Source: Parahalioglobus pacificus (GTDB taxonomy: Bacteria; Pseudomonadota; Gammaproteobacteria; Pseudomonadales; Halieaceae). From it: a stretch of 64,000 bases of DNA. Position numbers and translations under genes: made by a program. Positions 17,667-27,228 of this stretch are shown here, piece after piece; within the stretch, counting starts at the first letter, position 1; each line of letters begins with the position of its first letter. Under the pieces are notes generated by a model, which saw only the letters and a program-made list of their open reading frames with translations, was not told where the DNA came from and searched no databases. Location of the stretch: NCBI RefSeq assembly GCF_014652275.1, contig NZ_BMYM01000003.1, positions 186,001 through 250,000 on the forward strand, given 5' to 3'.

Positions 17667-19075
17667 CAGGCGGCCTCCTCTTGTTGGTACTGTTGATAGA
17701 GCTTGGTGAGGTTCATCACGGCGTTAAAGCCATTCTTGCTCATGCGCGCCAGCACTGCCTCTTTTTTCGGGTCGCCCGCGGCATTCTTCACCATCTGGCT
17801 AAAGCCATCCAGTCGGTTATGCAGTATCCATTCCGACAGGGCCGCGTCTTGAGACCACAGGTACTGGTTGGTCATGGAGATCGCGGTGAAATTGGCAAAC
17901 TCCTTATCGCTTTCCGGCGGTGGCACAGGGGTGGCCAGCGCATTCTTCGCCGCGTCATCGGGGTAGCTGAGATCCAGATGGGCAATCATCGCCGCGCTGA
18001 AGACCGGCTGGTAAGAACGCAACATCTGCGGCGTAATCAACTTGCCATCGAACACGGGCAACTCGGGCAGATCGTCATAGGGCCGCGCGGAGCAATCCAC
18101 GAACAGGGTGTTAGGCTGAACCGGTAGCTCGCCTTGCTCAAAGGTAATGGTTTGCGCACCCAGGTGCGTGATGCGCCCCAGGCGCACCACATCGGTGATT
18201 TGACGCAGTACATCCAACTCCCTGAGGGAGATGGTGGCCCCATGAAACATTTCTGGCGTGCAGTTGGGGTCGATGCGTACGAAGTAGCCGCACTCTTCGA
18301 GACGGCGGAAGAGATCGTCGAAATCGGTGGCCTCCGCTGCGCTTTCCATCATGCCCGCCTGGGCATTAAACACCTGGAAGAAGAAGTCGTCTGTGGGCTG
18401 TGCATTCTCGCGGTTCAGCAGCCAGGCATCGCGCGGGCGTATCCACTGGATGCGCTCAGGGGGGCAGCCCATGCCCAGTAACCAAAGGCAAGCGTCGATC
18501 CCGGTCTTGCCACCCCCGACGATCACGTACTTGTCGGGCTGGTCCGTCACCTTGGGCAGGTCATTCAGCGGCATGAACCGCACGCCCTCATCGATGGCGA
18601 AGTTGGGCGTATGGGTAGAGGGCACCTTGGTCTTGAGGAAGGTGGCATCAACGATCTTGCCCGCGTTGGCCTGAAACACTTCACCGGATACCTTGGAAAC
18701 AAAGCGACCATCGCTCTGGTAATCGCACATGGGGAAAAACTGCACCCGTCCAGAGGGCAGGAACTGATGCCGCATAACATCGTCGAAGTAAGCACTAACT
18801 TCTGCGCCAGTAGCTAATTCGTTGAGCCCCTCATTCAACGTGCCCTGCTCCAAGCGGCCCTGGCTGAGCTCTTTTGAGCTCACCCCGTAGAACTGGGACG
18901 GCTGGTGCAGCTGCACAAACGGGTAGGCGGAATTCCAATGGCCTCCCGGTTTGGCGTAGCGATCGACGATAGCAATGGTGGCATCCGATTCGGTAAGAAT
19001 CGTATCCGCGAAGGCCATGCCAACGGCCCCTGCGCCAACCACCAGATAATCCACATTCAGTGTTGTTTGACTCAT
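17666..19075 (-). CDS. FAD/NAD(P)-binding oxidoreductase (flavin monooxygenase-like)
   Basis: 469 residues. An FAD-binding Rossmann motif, YLVVGAGAVGMAFAD, is at residues 10-24. The segment DRYAKPGGHWNSAYPFVQLHQPSQFYGV follows, as in flavin-containing monooxygenase-like proteins. A second dinucleotide motif, YVIVGGGKTGIDACLWLLG, is at about residue 193. The Baeyer-Villiger fingerprint is not clearly present. It probably oxidises a small lipophilic substrate. It is the promoter-proximal gene of a two-gene operon with DUF2855 and lies divergent from a TetR regulator, with paired operator palindromes just upstream. The substrate is therefore likely an inducer that the regulator senses. Confidence 0.8.
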   Translation of the reverse strand: MSQTTLNVDYLVVGAGAVGMAFADTILTESDATIAIVDRYAKPGGHWNSAYPFVQLHQPSQFYGVSSKELSQGRLEQGTLNEGLNELATGAEVSAYFDDVMRHQFLPSGRVQFFPMCDYQSDGRFVSKVSGEVFQANAGKIVDATFLKTKVPSTHTPNFAIDEGVRFMPLNDLPKVTDQPDKYVIVGGGKTGIDACLWLLGMGCPPERIQWIRPRDAWLLNRENAQPTDDFFFQVFNAQAGMMESAAEATDFDDLFRRLEECGYFVRIDPNCTPEMFHGATISLRELDVLRQITDVVRLGRITHLGAQTITFEQGELPVQPNTLFVDCSARPYDDLPELPVFDGKLITPQMLRSYQPVFSAAMIAHLDLSYPDDAAKNALATPVPPPESDKEFANFTAISMTNQYLWSQDAALSEWILHNRLDGFSQMVKNAAGDPKKEAVLARMSKNGFNAVMNLTKLYQQYQQEEAA

Positions 19076-19122
19076 GCTGTGCTCCTGCGGCCACCGTCCT
19101 GGCCGATACGGGGTTCCTATAC

Positions 19123-19180
19123 ATAACGGTGTTATAGATAAAACATAACGGTGTTATTCTCTCAAGTCAATCTGTGTTAT
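19123..19180. promoter_or_regulatory. Two identical palindromic operators plus a half site
   Basis: ATAACGGTGTTAT occurs at 19123-19135 and again at 19145-19157, exactly 22 bp apart (two helical turns). Each is an inverted repeat of ATAAC/GTTAT around three bases. The half GTGTTAT recurs at 19174-19180, 23 bp further. They lie between the FAD oxidoreductase (start 19075) and the tetR gene (start 19254) and fit a TetR-family regulator that represses both directions. Confidence 0.75.
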
Positions 19181-19253
19181 GGTGTCAACCAGCCCCAGAG
19201 GCTGCTTATGCACCGTCACGCCGGGGTTGTATTGGCCAGTAACGAGATGCGAT

Positions 19254-19847
19254 GTGAAACCAGAGGCTGTAAGCACCAATAAGGAAAAAATCCTCAAGGC
19301 GGCGTCAGACCTGCTGTTGGAGAAGGGGATCGACGGACTCAGTGTTCGCGCGATTGCCGCCGCCGCGGGCTTATCTACTATCGCCATCTACAGCCACTTT
19401 GACGGCAAACAGGGTGTGCTGGATGCGCTGTATATGGAGGGGTTTGCCCTGGTGCAATCGGCTGTGGAATCCGTCGCCGGGGTAGAGGATCCGCGCGTGG
19501 CAGTCCTGCAGGGCGCGCGCAATTACCTGGCATTGGCCATTGAACGTGAAGGTCATTACCGACTGGTGTTTGGCGAGACGGGCAGTAGCTATGCCCCCAC
19601 CGAGGTCGCCCAACAGGCCGCGAGAGACGCGTTTGCAGCCCTGGTGTCCGGCGTGGCCAGACTGCTGCCACCGTCCGCGAGCTTGGCCACCCAGCAGCGG
19701 GCAGCACTCAAGCTTTGGGCCTTGTTACACGGGTATGTCAGCCTGAGACACCATGTGATTGGCGGGGCCATGGAAGACAGGCAGTGGCAAGCAATGGCGA
19801 TAGACGCCTTTGCCGAATCCGTGGATCAGCTGCTAGCCGCCCATTAG
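19254..19847 (+). CDS. TetR/AcrR family transcriptional regulator
   Basis: 197 residues. The N-terminal helix-turn-helix is clear: [21 protein letters not shown], given here as [16 protein letters not shown], then [22 protein letters not shown], the TetR recognition helix with SHF-x-K. The C-terminal ligand domain ([17 protein letters not shown], then [15 protein letters not shown]) resembles the TetR_C group that ends in HG-x-x-x-L. The GTG at 19254 is chosen because it opens just before the HTH domain; an ATG-less upstream extension contains an unlikely Cys-rich stretch. It probably represses the divergent FAD/DUF2855 operon and itself through the palindromes. Its end overlaps the convergent rhlE gene by 4 bp. 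Confidence 0.85.
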   Translation: MKPEAVSTNKEKILKAASDLLLEKGIDGLSVRAIAAAAGLSTIAIYSHFDGKQGVLDALYMEGFALVQSAVESVAGVEDPRVAVLQGARNYLALAIEREGHYRLVFGETGSSYAPTEVAQQAARDAFAALVSGVARLLPPSASLATQQRAALKLWALLHGYVSLRHHVIGGAMEDRQWQAMAIDAFAESVDQLLAAH

Positions 19848-21397
19848 TTAGTCGCGGCGCGATTGCCCGAGCCGGAACGGCGCCGCCTCCCGCCGGCTCT
19901 TCGCTCACCACCGCTACGCTGATTGGACGCACCATTGCCGACATTGCGACTGTCCGAATTCCGCTTACCCGACCTGCGATTGCCATTCCCATCATTTTTT
20001 TGATGGCCCGCGCGGCCCTCTTTGCTGCGGCCAGGCGAGGCGCGATTCCCATCGGCATCGCCACCATCGTTGCCACGGCGATTGCCATTGGCTGAAGCGC
20101 CTCGATGACCATTGCCGCTGGCGCTGCGGTTGTTGTTGCCACGGCGGCCATTGCCACCGCGCCCGCTTCCACCGCGGCGCTGACCTGAGCCGTTCCGCTG
20201 ACCGCCACCACTGCGCTGGCCATTGCCGCTACGCTGCGGCTGGGCCTTGCCTTCCGGCACTGCATGGTCAGGTTCAAAGCCTTCAATCTCTGTACGCTCG
20301 AGGGTCTTACGAATCAGGCGTTCAATGCCCGCGAGCATGTCGGCTTCATCGGCGCTCACCAGCGAGTGCGCCTGACCGGCGGCGCCCGCACGGCCGGTGC
20401 GGCCAATGCGGTGCACATAGTCTTCGGGTACGTTGGGCAGATCAAAGTTCACCACCTGGGGTAACTGGCTGATATCCAGACCACGGGCGGCGATATCGGT
20501 GGCCACCAGTGCCTGAACCTTACCGGCCTTGAAACCTTCCAGCGCGCGCGTCCGTGCATTCTGGCTCTTGTTGCCGTGAATAGCCGCACTGGTAATGCCA
20601 GCCTTCTCCAATTGCTGGCTCAGGCGATTGGCGCCGTGCTTGGTGCGGGTAAACACCAGCACCTGGTCCCAGCCGTTGCTGTTCACCAGGTTGATCAACA
20701 GCGCAGATTTACGCTTCTTATCCACCGGGTAAACCCACTGGTCAACACGCTCAGCGGTAGAATTGGGTGGGCTCACCTCGACGCTGGCGGGATCGTGGAG
20801 GAAGTCCTTGGCCAGTGAGCGGATTTCCTTGGAAAAGGTTGCCGAGAACATCAGGGTCTGTCGGTCTTCCGGCAACAATTTGGCGATACGGCGAATATCG
20901 TGAATGAAACCCATGTCCAGCATACGGTCAGCTTCATCCAGCACCAGCGCTTCCAGCTCATCAAAACTCACAGCGCCCTGGCCATGGAGATCCAGCAAGC
21001 GACCGGGTGTGGCGATCAGAATGTCCACGCCTTTTGCCAGGCGAGCAATCTGCGGGTTGATCTTTACCCCACCGAATACCACATGGGAGCGGACACGGGT
21101 GTACTTGGCATAGGCTTCAACATTCGCCTGAATCTGCGCAGCCAGCTCGCGCGTCGGCGTGAGCACCAGAGCACGGGGATGACGGGGTCTGGGTTTGCTG
21201 CCATCGATCAGGTCGGCGATGACCGGCAGAGTAAAGCCAGCAGTTTTACCCGTTCCGGTCTGCGCGGCAGCCATCAGGTCTCGACCCTGCATCACAATCG
21301 GGATCGCCTTAGCCTGAATGGGCGACGGTGTCTCGTAACCTTTGTCACGCAGGGCGCACAGCAGCGGCTCGGGCAACCCGAGTTTCTCGAATGTCAT
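19844..21397 (-). CDS. rhlE: DEAD-box RNA helicase RhlE-like, long low-complexity tail
   Basis: 517 residues. Motifs in order: Q motif ([11 protein letters not shown]), motif [10 protein letters not shown], Ia [34 protein letters not shown], then RecA domain 2 with [11 protein letters not shown] (motif V) and [10 protein letters not shown] (motif VI). The sequence is typical of RhlE, used in rRNA maturation and mRNA turnover. The last 125 residues or so are almost entirely Gly, Asn, Arg and Ser ([14 protein letters not shown]-like runs). This gives an RGG-type RNA-binding disordered tail, longer than the short basic tails of many RhlE proteins. It is transcribed alone, convergent with tetR. 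Confidence 0.92.
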   Translation of the reverse strand: MTFEKLGLPEPLLCALRDKGYETPSPIQAKAIPIVMQGRDLMAAAQTGTGKTAGFTLPVIADLIDGSKPRPRHPRALVLTPTRELAAQIQANVEAYAKYTRVRSHVVFGGVKINPQIARLAKGVDILIATPGRLLDLHGQGAVSFDELEALVLDEADRMLDMGFIHDIRRIAKLLPEDRQTLMFSATFSKEIRSLAKDFLHDPASVEVSPPNSTAERVDQWVYPVDKKRKSALLINLVNSNGWDQVLVFTRTKHGANRLSQQLEKAGITSAAIHGNKSQNARTRALEGFKAGKVQALVATDIAARGLDISQLPQVVNFDLPNVPEDYVHRIGRTGRAGAAGQAHSLVSADEADMLAGIERLIRKTLERTEIEGFEPDHAVPEGKAQPQRSGNGQRSGGGQRNGSGQRRGGSGRGGNGRRGNNNRSASGNGHRGASANGNRRGNDGGDADGNRASPGRSKEGRAGHQKNDGNGNRRSGKRNSDSRNVGNGASNQRSGGERRAGGRRRRSGSGNRAATN

Positions 21398-21484
21398 AAG
21401 CGTCTGTATCTAGTGGTGGAGGTGCCGGCCCATAGCCGGCTCAAGAAGCGCGGGCATGGTACAGGAGCCCGCCCAGAAAGCAAG

Positions 21485-23377
21485 TTAACCCTGGCCCGCG
21501 GGTAACTCCGACACCGCACGGAATGCCTCGTCGATCGCCGCCTGGGTATAGGCGCTGGCGCCCGCATCGGCATTCGCAATCGTGATGCGACCGAAGGGCT
21601 GGCGCGCAATCTCATGAGGCGCTTCGCCCGGCGCCCAATCGTCATCCCAAAGGTCGAGGTACTCCAGCGAGTACCCGTGCGGCCAGCGGTTCACTGTAAT
21701 TGCCAAGATATCATTGGCCACATCAAAACCCGCCGGACCCAACAGACCATCCAACACGCGCCTGACTTCCCGCTCATAGTCTTCAAAGGAAAGGCCCAGC
21801 ATAATTGCTCGCGAGGCACGGTGCTGGTCATCACGGGTAATGGCACTGTCCGGTGGCGAGGGCATACCCCACATCACCAGCGCCACTGCACCGGTATCGT
21901 CGATGGGGTGCACATAGCCGCCGGTGTTAATGCCGCGGAAGGTGAAGATGTTCTCCATCAGGCGACCCGGACAACGCACACTGTCGATGCCCAGCACATC
22001 CAGCGCATCGGTGTTTCGGATCAGCACGTTAGTCAGGAACAGCGGCGATTTCACCTGGTATTTCATAGCCTCACGCTGCGCAGCGGGCAGCTGCGGGCAC
22101 AGGTGTGGAATGATCACGTGGTAACAGGCCAGCACCGTGTGCCTTGCCTGCACGCTCACAACCTCCCCGTCACGGATGTAGCTCACAGCAACAGCGTCAT
22201 TGGCCTCACTGACATTCACCACGGTGGAACTGAGCCTGAGTCGCACAGCCCGTTCCGGCTTATCCAACTGATCGTAGTCAAAGGACGCGAGGGCAATATT
22301 CTCAGCGCTGGTGCCCGGCGCGACCTCGGGTATCAAGCGCGCAACCTGCAGGCGCGCCAGACTGGCATTGCCATCGGGCCACATAGCCACGGGGTAGTCC
22401 CAACGGCCCTCGCCCACATCCAAGCCCACCAATTGATAACCGGGGAAGCCCTCCTCCAGCACCTCCTGCGCCGACAACGCGCGCATCTCTGCACCCCAAC
22501 CACCGTGCAGCAGCTTGTTAAATAGCGCGATGGCATCGTCGGTGAGCCCGCCATAGGTTTTCAGGAACTCCGGGTAGGAAATGCTGCGCAGGTAATCCTC
22601 TCGCGCTTGTTCGCCCATTTCATCCAGAACGGTATCGGTCCGCGCGTACAAGCGCTTCAATGACGCCCTGCCCTCCTCGGAAATGGGGATCTCATCGATT
22701 TTTGCGTCCGAAGCGCCCCCGGGCACATCAATGGCCAGTCCGGTGACCAGCTTGTCCACCCCGAAGGTCTCCTTGTCGAACCACATGGATGAGTCGTACT
22801 TGGCTGTGCGGCCGTAGGCAAAGTCACGCTGCTCGCGCATGGCCTGCACATCGATGCCGAAATCCTTCATGAAGGCCCAGACGTTATCGCTGAAATTCCA
22901 CCACTCCAGGTTGTGCACACCGCCCATGGACAGGCGCATATTGCCTGCTTGGTGAAACTCGTTACGCCGCGCATGACCGCCAAAATCGTCATGATTCTCA
23001 AGAATGAGGATGCGTGCATCGCTGCCAAAACGCTGCTGGTAGTAATGCGCCGCCGCCAACCCCGAGATACCGCCACCCACAACCACCAGATCGTAGCGCT
23101 CATCCAGGGCGCGGGCTTCAGGAAAACCTTTCCCCTCCAGCGCAAGTGCATGCGCATTTTCATAGGAGCCCGGGTGGGAACCGCGCAATCCGGTTTTGCT
23201 GGGCGGGTAATCGTTAGCATGTGACGATCCGCCAGCTGTTGCAGAGGCTTCAGCCACCGCTTGGGACAACGGGGCTGATCCCATACCCGCGACACCCGCC
23301 ACACCCACAGCCATCCCCTGCACGAAATCCCTGCGGGAAATACCGGTGTGCATGCCCAATTCTTTGTCTGACTTCAT
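21485..23377 (-). CDS. Tat-exported FAD-dependent amine oxidase/dehydrogenase, SpdH-like
   Basis: 630 residues. The N-terminus carries a twin-arginine signal, GISRRDFVQGMAVGVAGVAG, so a folded cofactor-loaded protein is exported. The FAD motif YDLVVVGGGISGLAAAHYY follows near residue 80, with ENHDDFGGHARRNEF after it, which matches the spermidine-dehydrogenase-like flavoproteins. The C-terminal FAD segment includes FGRITIANADAGASAY. It may oxidise a polyamine or another amine in the periplasm; the substrate is inferred from similarity alone. The start at 23377 has AGGG 11 nt upstream and opens just before the Tat signal; a frame reaching 23539 does not look coding there. Confidence 0.78.
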   Translation of the reverse strand: MKSDKELGMHTGISRRDFVQGMAVGVAGVAGMGSAPLSQAVAEASATAGGSSHANDYPPSKTGLRGSHPGSYENAHALALEGKGFPEARALDERYDLVVVGGGISGLAAAHYYQQRFGSDARILILENHDDFGGHARRNEFHQAGNMRLSMGGVHNLEWWNFSDNVWAFMKDFGIDVQAMREQRDFAYGRTAKYDSSMWFDKETFGVDKLVTGLAIDVPGGASDAKIDEIPISEEGRASLKRLYARTDTVLDEMGEQAREDYLRSISYPEFLKTYGGLTDDAIALFNKLLHGGWGAEMRALSAQEVLEEGFPGYQLVGLDVGEGRWDYPVAMWPDGNASLARLQVARLIPEVAPGTSAENIALASFDYDQLDKPERAVRLRLSSTVVNVSEANDAVAVSYIRDGEVVSVQARHTVLACYHVIIPHLCPQLPAAQREAMKYQVKSPLFLTNVLIRNTDALDVLGIDSVRCPGRLMENIFTFRGINTGGYVHPIDDTGAVALVMWGMPSPPDSAITRDDQHRASRAIMLGLSFEDYEREVRRVLDGLLGPAGFDVANDILAITVNRWPHGYSLEYLDLWDDDWAPGEAPHEIARQPFGRITIANADAGASAYTQAAIDEAFRAVSELPAGQG

Positions 23378-23553
23378 CACGATTACCCTGTGAACATTAC
23401 GCTCACCATACACCAATCCCAGTGATGCCGGTTTATGCCTATACACCGGGAAAGACTGCGAGGGGCCGCGCCGCCAACTGCCATGGCATCGCTGGCAACG
23501 GGCTGATAGCCTATGGCCTGCACATAACGACAATAACACTCCGGGGAATGACT

Positions 23554-23940
23554 ATGGCGTTCAACTTACTGCGTGGCCTCGCCACACTCTGCGGCCTGCT
23601 GATGGTCGTAATGGGGCTTAATTTTATCCTCGACCCGGCCGCCGCTGTGGCACAACTGGGCATGCCCCTGCTACCGGGCGATCAGGGGCGCAGCACGCAA
23701 CTCGGCGATCTCACCGCTTTCTTCCTGAGCATGGGGGCCATGATTCTTTTGGGCACCTGGACGGGTAATCGCACATGGCTCTATGCCGCGGTGATGCTCA
23801 TGGGCGGCACGGCTCTTTTCCGCACGCTTGCCTATGCATTGCACGGCGCCGATTTCGCGACGCAGGAAATTGTTGTCGAAGTGATCTCATCCATCATCCT
23901 GCTGCTGATGGCCAGCAAGTTGCCCGCGAAACCTGTCTAA
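23554..23940 (+). CDS. Small integral membrane protein (DUF4345-like)
   Basis: 128 residues with about four hydrophobic helices: LLRGLATLCGLLMVVMGLNF, FFLSMGAMILLGTW, WLYAAVMLMGGTALFRTLAY, and VVEVISSIILLLMA. The layout with a conserved middle TAFFLSMG... and GTALFRTLAY resembles the DUF4345 group of unknown role. GGGG lies 7 nt before the ATG at 23554; another ATG two codons earlier is too close to it. It is followed 24 bp later by the DUF2007 gene, likely co-transcribed. Confidence 0.65.
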   Translation: MAFNLLRGLATLCGLLMVVMGLNFILDPAAAVAQLGMPLLPGDQGRSTQLGDLTAFFLSMGAMILLGTWTGNRTWLYAAVMLMGGTALFRTLAYALHGADFATQEIVVEVISSIILLLMASKLPAKPV

Positions 23941-23964
23941 TCGCTCACCGCGGAGCCAGTGCGC

Positions 23965-24282
23965 GTGAAACTGGTGTTCACTCATGCCAACCTTGCCTTG
24001 GTGGTGCAGACAGGCGCGTACCTGGAACAGCAGGGTATTCACTGCGTATTGCGCAACGAGTTCGCATCGGGCGCGATCGGCGAACTCGCGCCGATTGATG
24101 CCTGGCCCGAGCTTTGGGTCAGCCGCGACCGGGATGCCGAACGGGCGCTGCAATTAGTCGAGGAGCTTGCAACGGCGCCGGAGGCGCCGGAGTGGACCTG
24201 CCGTCATTGCAATAACAGTTCGCCCGACAGCTTCGAGCGCTGCTGGCATTGCGGTTCGGACCGCTATGCGAGCCCACCGTGA
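23965..24282 (+). CDS. DUF2007 protein with C-terminal zinc ribbon
   Basis: 105 residues. VKLVFTHANLALVVQTGAYLEQQGI, shown in part as VKLVFTHANLALVV, is the standard DUF2007 opening, and ELAPIDAWPELWVSRDRDAERA continues the ferredoxin-like domain. The last 30 residues carry a four-Cys ribbon, WTCRHCNNSSPDSFERCWHC, probably binding zinc. Such proteins are proposed signal-transducing or regulatory modules without a proven partner. GTG 23965 is 9 nt after CGGAG; another GTG two codons earlier is only 3 nt from it. Confidence 0.82.
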   Translation: MKLVFTHANLALVVQTGAYLEQQGIHCVLRNEFASGAIGELAPIDAWPELWVSRDRDAERALQLVEELATAPEAPEWTCRHCNNSSPDSFERCWHCGSDRYASPP

Positions 24283-24298
24283 CATCGCGACCTGACAG

Positions 24299-25927
24299 CT
24301 AAGGCCACAGCCTCGCTCGCAATTGGTCTTTGCGGACTTTACCCGCGGGCGTTTTGGGGAGAGACGACACGTACTCGTAGCGCTCGGGAATTTTCTGCCG
24401 CGCCAGACCCGAGGACTCAGCGAACGCCGATAGCACGTCATCGCCAGTGGGCTGGTCCTTGTCTGCAGGCACCACGAACGCACACACTCCCTCCCCCAAT
24501 CGCGCATGGGGCATGGCTACCACCGCCACCTCCTGCACCTGCGGGTGCGCGTGCAGCACATTCTCAATTTCCTTGGCGGACAGGTTCTCGCCGCCGCGAA
24601 TAATCAGGTCTTTCTTACGATCGGTGATCACCAGTGCGCCATCGCCGGTAATGCGGCCAATATCCCCCGTGAGAAAATAGCCGTCAGCGGTGTGCGCCTC
24701 GCGGGTTTGCTGCGCATCGGCATACCCAAGGAACATGCCGGGCCCGCTGGCGGCCAGCTCACCCTCGCCGCCTTCAACCACGGGAGCGCCCTCGTCATCC
24801 AGCACCTGCACATCGTAGGCGTAAAGTTGACCATCCGTGGTTGCCGCAAACTCCGCGTTATCGCGCCAGCCATAGCTCACCAGTGGCACCTCGGTGCTGC
24901 CGTAAACGCGGGCGACCACACAGTTATCGAACCAATCCTGAGCCTCGCGCACCAGTCCTGGCGGCACCGCCGCACCCCCACAGGCAAACTGGCGCAGGGT
25001 GGGCAATCGGGTATCGGCCGCTTTGGCGGCCGCCAGCAGCTCCTGTAGGAACGGCGTGGCACCTAGGGTGAGGGTGATACCCAGGCGCTGGATTAAGGCC
25101 ACTGCCTCGGCGGCGTCCCAGCGCGCCATCAGCGCGGTTTGCATCTCACTCATGAAACACAGATTGATGCCACTGGAATAGCCGGTCACGTGGGTGACCG
25201 GCGAAGGCATGAGCATGATGTCGCCCCGACCGATCTCACCATGACGCTCCGAGCAGCCCTGCACATAGCTCAGCGTGTTGTGACTGTGCAGCACCGCCTT
25301 GGGTGTGCCGGTGGTGCCCGATGTGTACAGGCGGCACTTCACGCTATTCGGATCGATCTCGGGAAGGGTTTCGCGATTGGCAAGCTCCCCCAGCAAGTGC
25401 GTATATGAGACGAATACGCCAGAACCGTTGGCGGGCTGTTCTGCCCGCACCGTGACGATCCTTTGAAGGTGAGGCAGCTCGGGCATCAAGCCCTCGATCA
25501 TGCTTGGGTAGTCGATAGAGCGGAACGTGCCAGGGATAAATAGCAGCTTCACACCCGCGTCTTTAAGCATGAAGCGAAGTTCAGCATCGCGATAAATGGG
25601 TACGATGGGGGTTACCACCAGGCCGAGTGCAGCGGCGGCGATATCAATGGCCGCCACTTCACGCCAGTTGGGTAACTGGAAAGCGATGGTGTCGCCCCGC
25701 ACAAGCCCCATGGCCTGAAAGGCAGCGATCAACTGCAGGGCTTCCTTTGCCAGCGCCTCGTAGGTGACATCGGGCTCATCCTCGAGGTAAAGCGCAACGC
25801 GCGTCGGGTAGGCGTGCGCAGCCCGCCAGGCCTGATCGGCGATTGTGGTATTGCGCCAGACGGCTCCATCCCGAGCTATGCGGGCCTCTATCCTGTCGGG
25901 TTCCAGCGCCACCGGGCGCACCTCCAT
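24299..25927 (-). CDS. Medium/long-chain acyl-CoA synthetase (AMP-dependent ligase)
   Basis: 542 residues of the ANL superfamily. The P-loop-like motif A3, LYTSGTTGTPKAVLHSH, sits near residue 205. ARVYGSTEVPLVSYGWR (A5) follows, then GYFLTGDIGRITGDGALVITDRKKDLIIRGGENLSAKEIE (A7-A8, given here only as GYFLTGDIGRI and DRKKDLIIRGGENL) and the closing catalytic Lys region PKTPAGKVRKDQLR (A10). The enzyme adenylates a fatty or cyclic acid and joins it to CoA for beta-oxidation. The exact chain class cannot be read off the sequence. It is divergent from a fatty acid desaturase, with about 60 bp between them. Confidence 0.88.
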   Translation of the reverse strand: MEVRPVALEPDRIEARIARDGAVWRNTTIADQAWRAAHAYPTRVALYLEDEPDVTYEALAKEALQLIAAFQAMGLVRGDTIAFQLPNWREVAAIDIAAAALGLVVTPIVPIYRDAELRFMLKDAGVKLLFIPGTFRSIDYPSMIEGLMPELPHLQRIVTVRAEQPANGSGVFVSYTHLLGELANRETLPEIDPNSVKCRLYTSGTTGTPKAVLHSHNTLSYVQGCSERHGEIGRGDIMLMPSPVTHVTGYSSGINLCFMSEMQTALMARWDAAEAVALIQRLGITLTLGATPFLQELLAAAKAADTRLPTLRQFACGGAAVPPGLVREAQDWFDNCVVARVYGSTEVPLVSYGWRDNAEFAATTDGQLYAYDVQVLDDEGAPVVEGGEGELAASGPGMFLGYADAQQTREAHTADGYFLTGDIGRITGDGALVITDRKKDLIIRGGENLSAKEIENVLHAHPQVQEVAVVAMPHARLGEGVCAFVVPADKDQPTGDDVLSAFAESSGLARQKIPERYEYVSSLPKTPAGKVRKDQLRARLWP

Positions 25928-25984
25928 CTCAGCTGCTCTGATGTTCTGCTGTTGCAGTTCAGCCGCGAAGCTTATCCGGCGAAG

Positions 25985-27097
25985 GTGACTACTGCCACGC
26001 GGGGATACTCAGTATTCGTACAGACTGCCGCTTTTTGGCACACTGCACCCCATCGTCAACACACTCGGGACATCGGCATCAGACCCCAATTTAAATCCTC
26101 TCGCGCAGCACGCTGGCACAGTGCCGCACTGGGCTACACCCTGCTCAGCTACCTGTTGGGGTGGGCCGGGCTACTTGCGGGCAATGCCTGGTTGTTCTTA
26201 CCTGCGGCTGTGCTGCTGGGCCACAGCCTGGTGATCGCGGCCTACATGATTCACGAGTGCGCCCATAACACCGTGTTCAAGCAGAACCGCCACAACGCGG
26301 CACTGGGCACTGCGCTGTCCTGGCTGTGCGGTGCCTGTTACGGCCGCTATGAAGACATCCGCTACAAACACTTCCGCCATCACGTGGATAACGACGACGT
26401 GGTGTGGTTCGACTACGAGGCCTTTTTCAGGTCACACCCTCGCGTGTACGCCGTAACGCGTGGCCTGGAGTGGTGTTACGTGCCGGCACATGACTACCTG
26501 ATGCATGCCCTGATGATGTTCAGCGCCTTTATCATCCCTCAGCGGCGCGATCAGCGCGGGCGCAACATCACTGTGCTGGCACTGCGCCTGACTGCACTGG
26601 CCGCCCTGCTGTGGTGGCAGCCTCTGGCGTTTGCGGGTTACGTGCTGGCCTACACACTGATGATCATCGTGCTGCGGTTTATGGATGGCATACAGCACGA
26701 CTACCCCTACCACCTGCGCCTGTTCAGCGACGAAGTGTCTGAGCACAAGGGGGATGCCGAATGGGAGCAACTGCACACGTTCTCCAATGTGATCAGCTGG
26801 CGCTACGAATGGCCCAACTGGCTGGTGCTGAACTTCGGTTACCACAACGCTCACCACGCCAAGCCGACAACGCCTTGGTTCGAACTCCCGACACTGCATA
26901 GAACACTGTTTGGCCACGACCCCGATACGGTCGTGCGCCTGAGACCGCAGTTACAGATGTACCACCGTTACCGGGGCTACCGCATTTTCCACGATGCCCC
27001 GGGGCTCAGTCCTAAAGAGGGGCGTGACTTTTTGCAGGCGGCCCAACGCGCAGAACTCACCGGGGGTAACGCGGCCTCGTTCTTGACCGCGTTCTGA
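25985..27097 (+). CDS. Membrane fatty acid desaturase
   Basis: 370 residues. Three His clusters of the di-iron desaturases are present: HECAH (MIHECAHNTVF), HFRHH (YKHFRHHVDNDD) and HNAHH (NFGYHNAHHAKP). Hydrophobic pairs lie before the first cluster and again at about residues 190-240 (LALRLTALAALLWWQPLAFAGY in part). It inserts a double bond in membrane-lipid or free acyl chains, with electrons from an unplaced donor. No ATG lies near the N-terminus in frame; GTG 25985 is the best of few choices and has a poor ribosome site, so the start is uncertain. Confidence 0.8.
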   Translation: MTTATRGYSVFVQTAAFWHTAPHRQHTRDIGIRPQFKSSRAARWHSAALGYTLLSYLLGWAGLLAGNAWLFLPAAVLLGHSLVIAAYMIHECAHNTVFKQNRHNAALGTALSWLCGACYGRYEDIRYKHFRHHVDNDDVVWFDYEAFFRSHPRVYAVTRGLEWCYVPAHDYLMHALMMFSAFIIPQRRDQRGRNITVLALRLTALAALLWWQPLAFAGYVLAYTLMIIVLRFMDGIQHDYPYHLRLFSDEVSEHKGDAEWEQLHTFSNVISWRYEWPNWLVLNFGYHNAHHAKPTTPWFELPTLHRTLFGHDPDTVVRLRPQLQMYHRYRGYRIFHDAPGLSPKEGRDFLQAAQRAELTGGNAASFLTAF

Positions 27098-27228
27098 GGG
27101 TCGGCTATCGCGCCCCACTGCCACAGGGCCCTGCGTCTCACAAAACTGGCATGGCATGTGTGCGGCCTATACTCTTGGGTACACTGCCCTGTATGGGCCT
27201 TCGCCAACCCAAGGGAAGTGAACGTCGC

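Noticed and set aside
21614-22525. Plus-strand frame of about 300 codons inside the SpdH-like gene
   Set aside because: The minus-strand gene has a complete FAD motif and Tat signal; the antisense frame has no family features.
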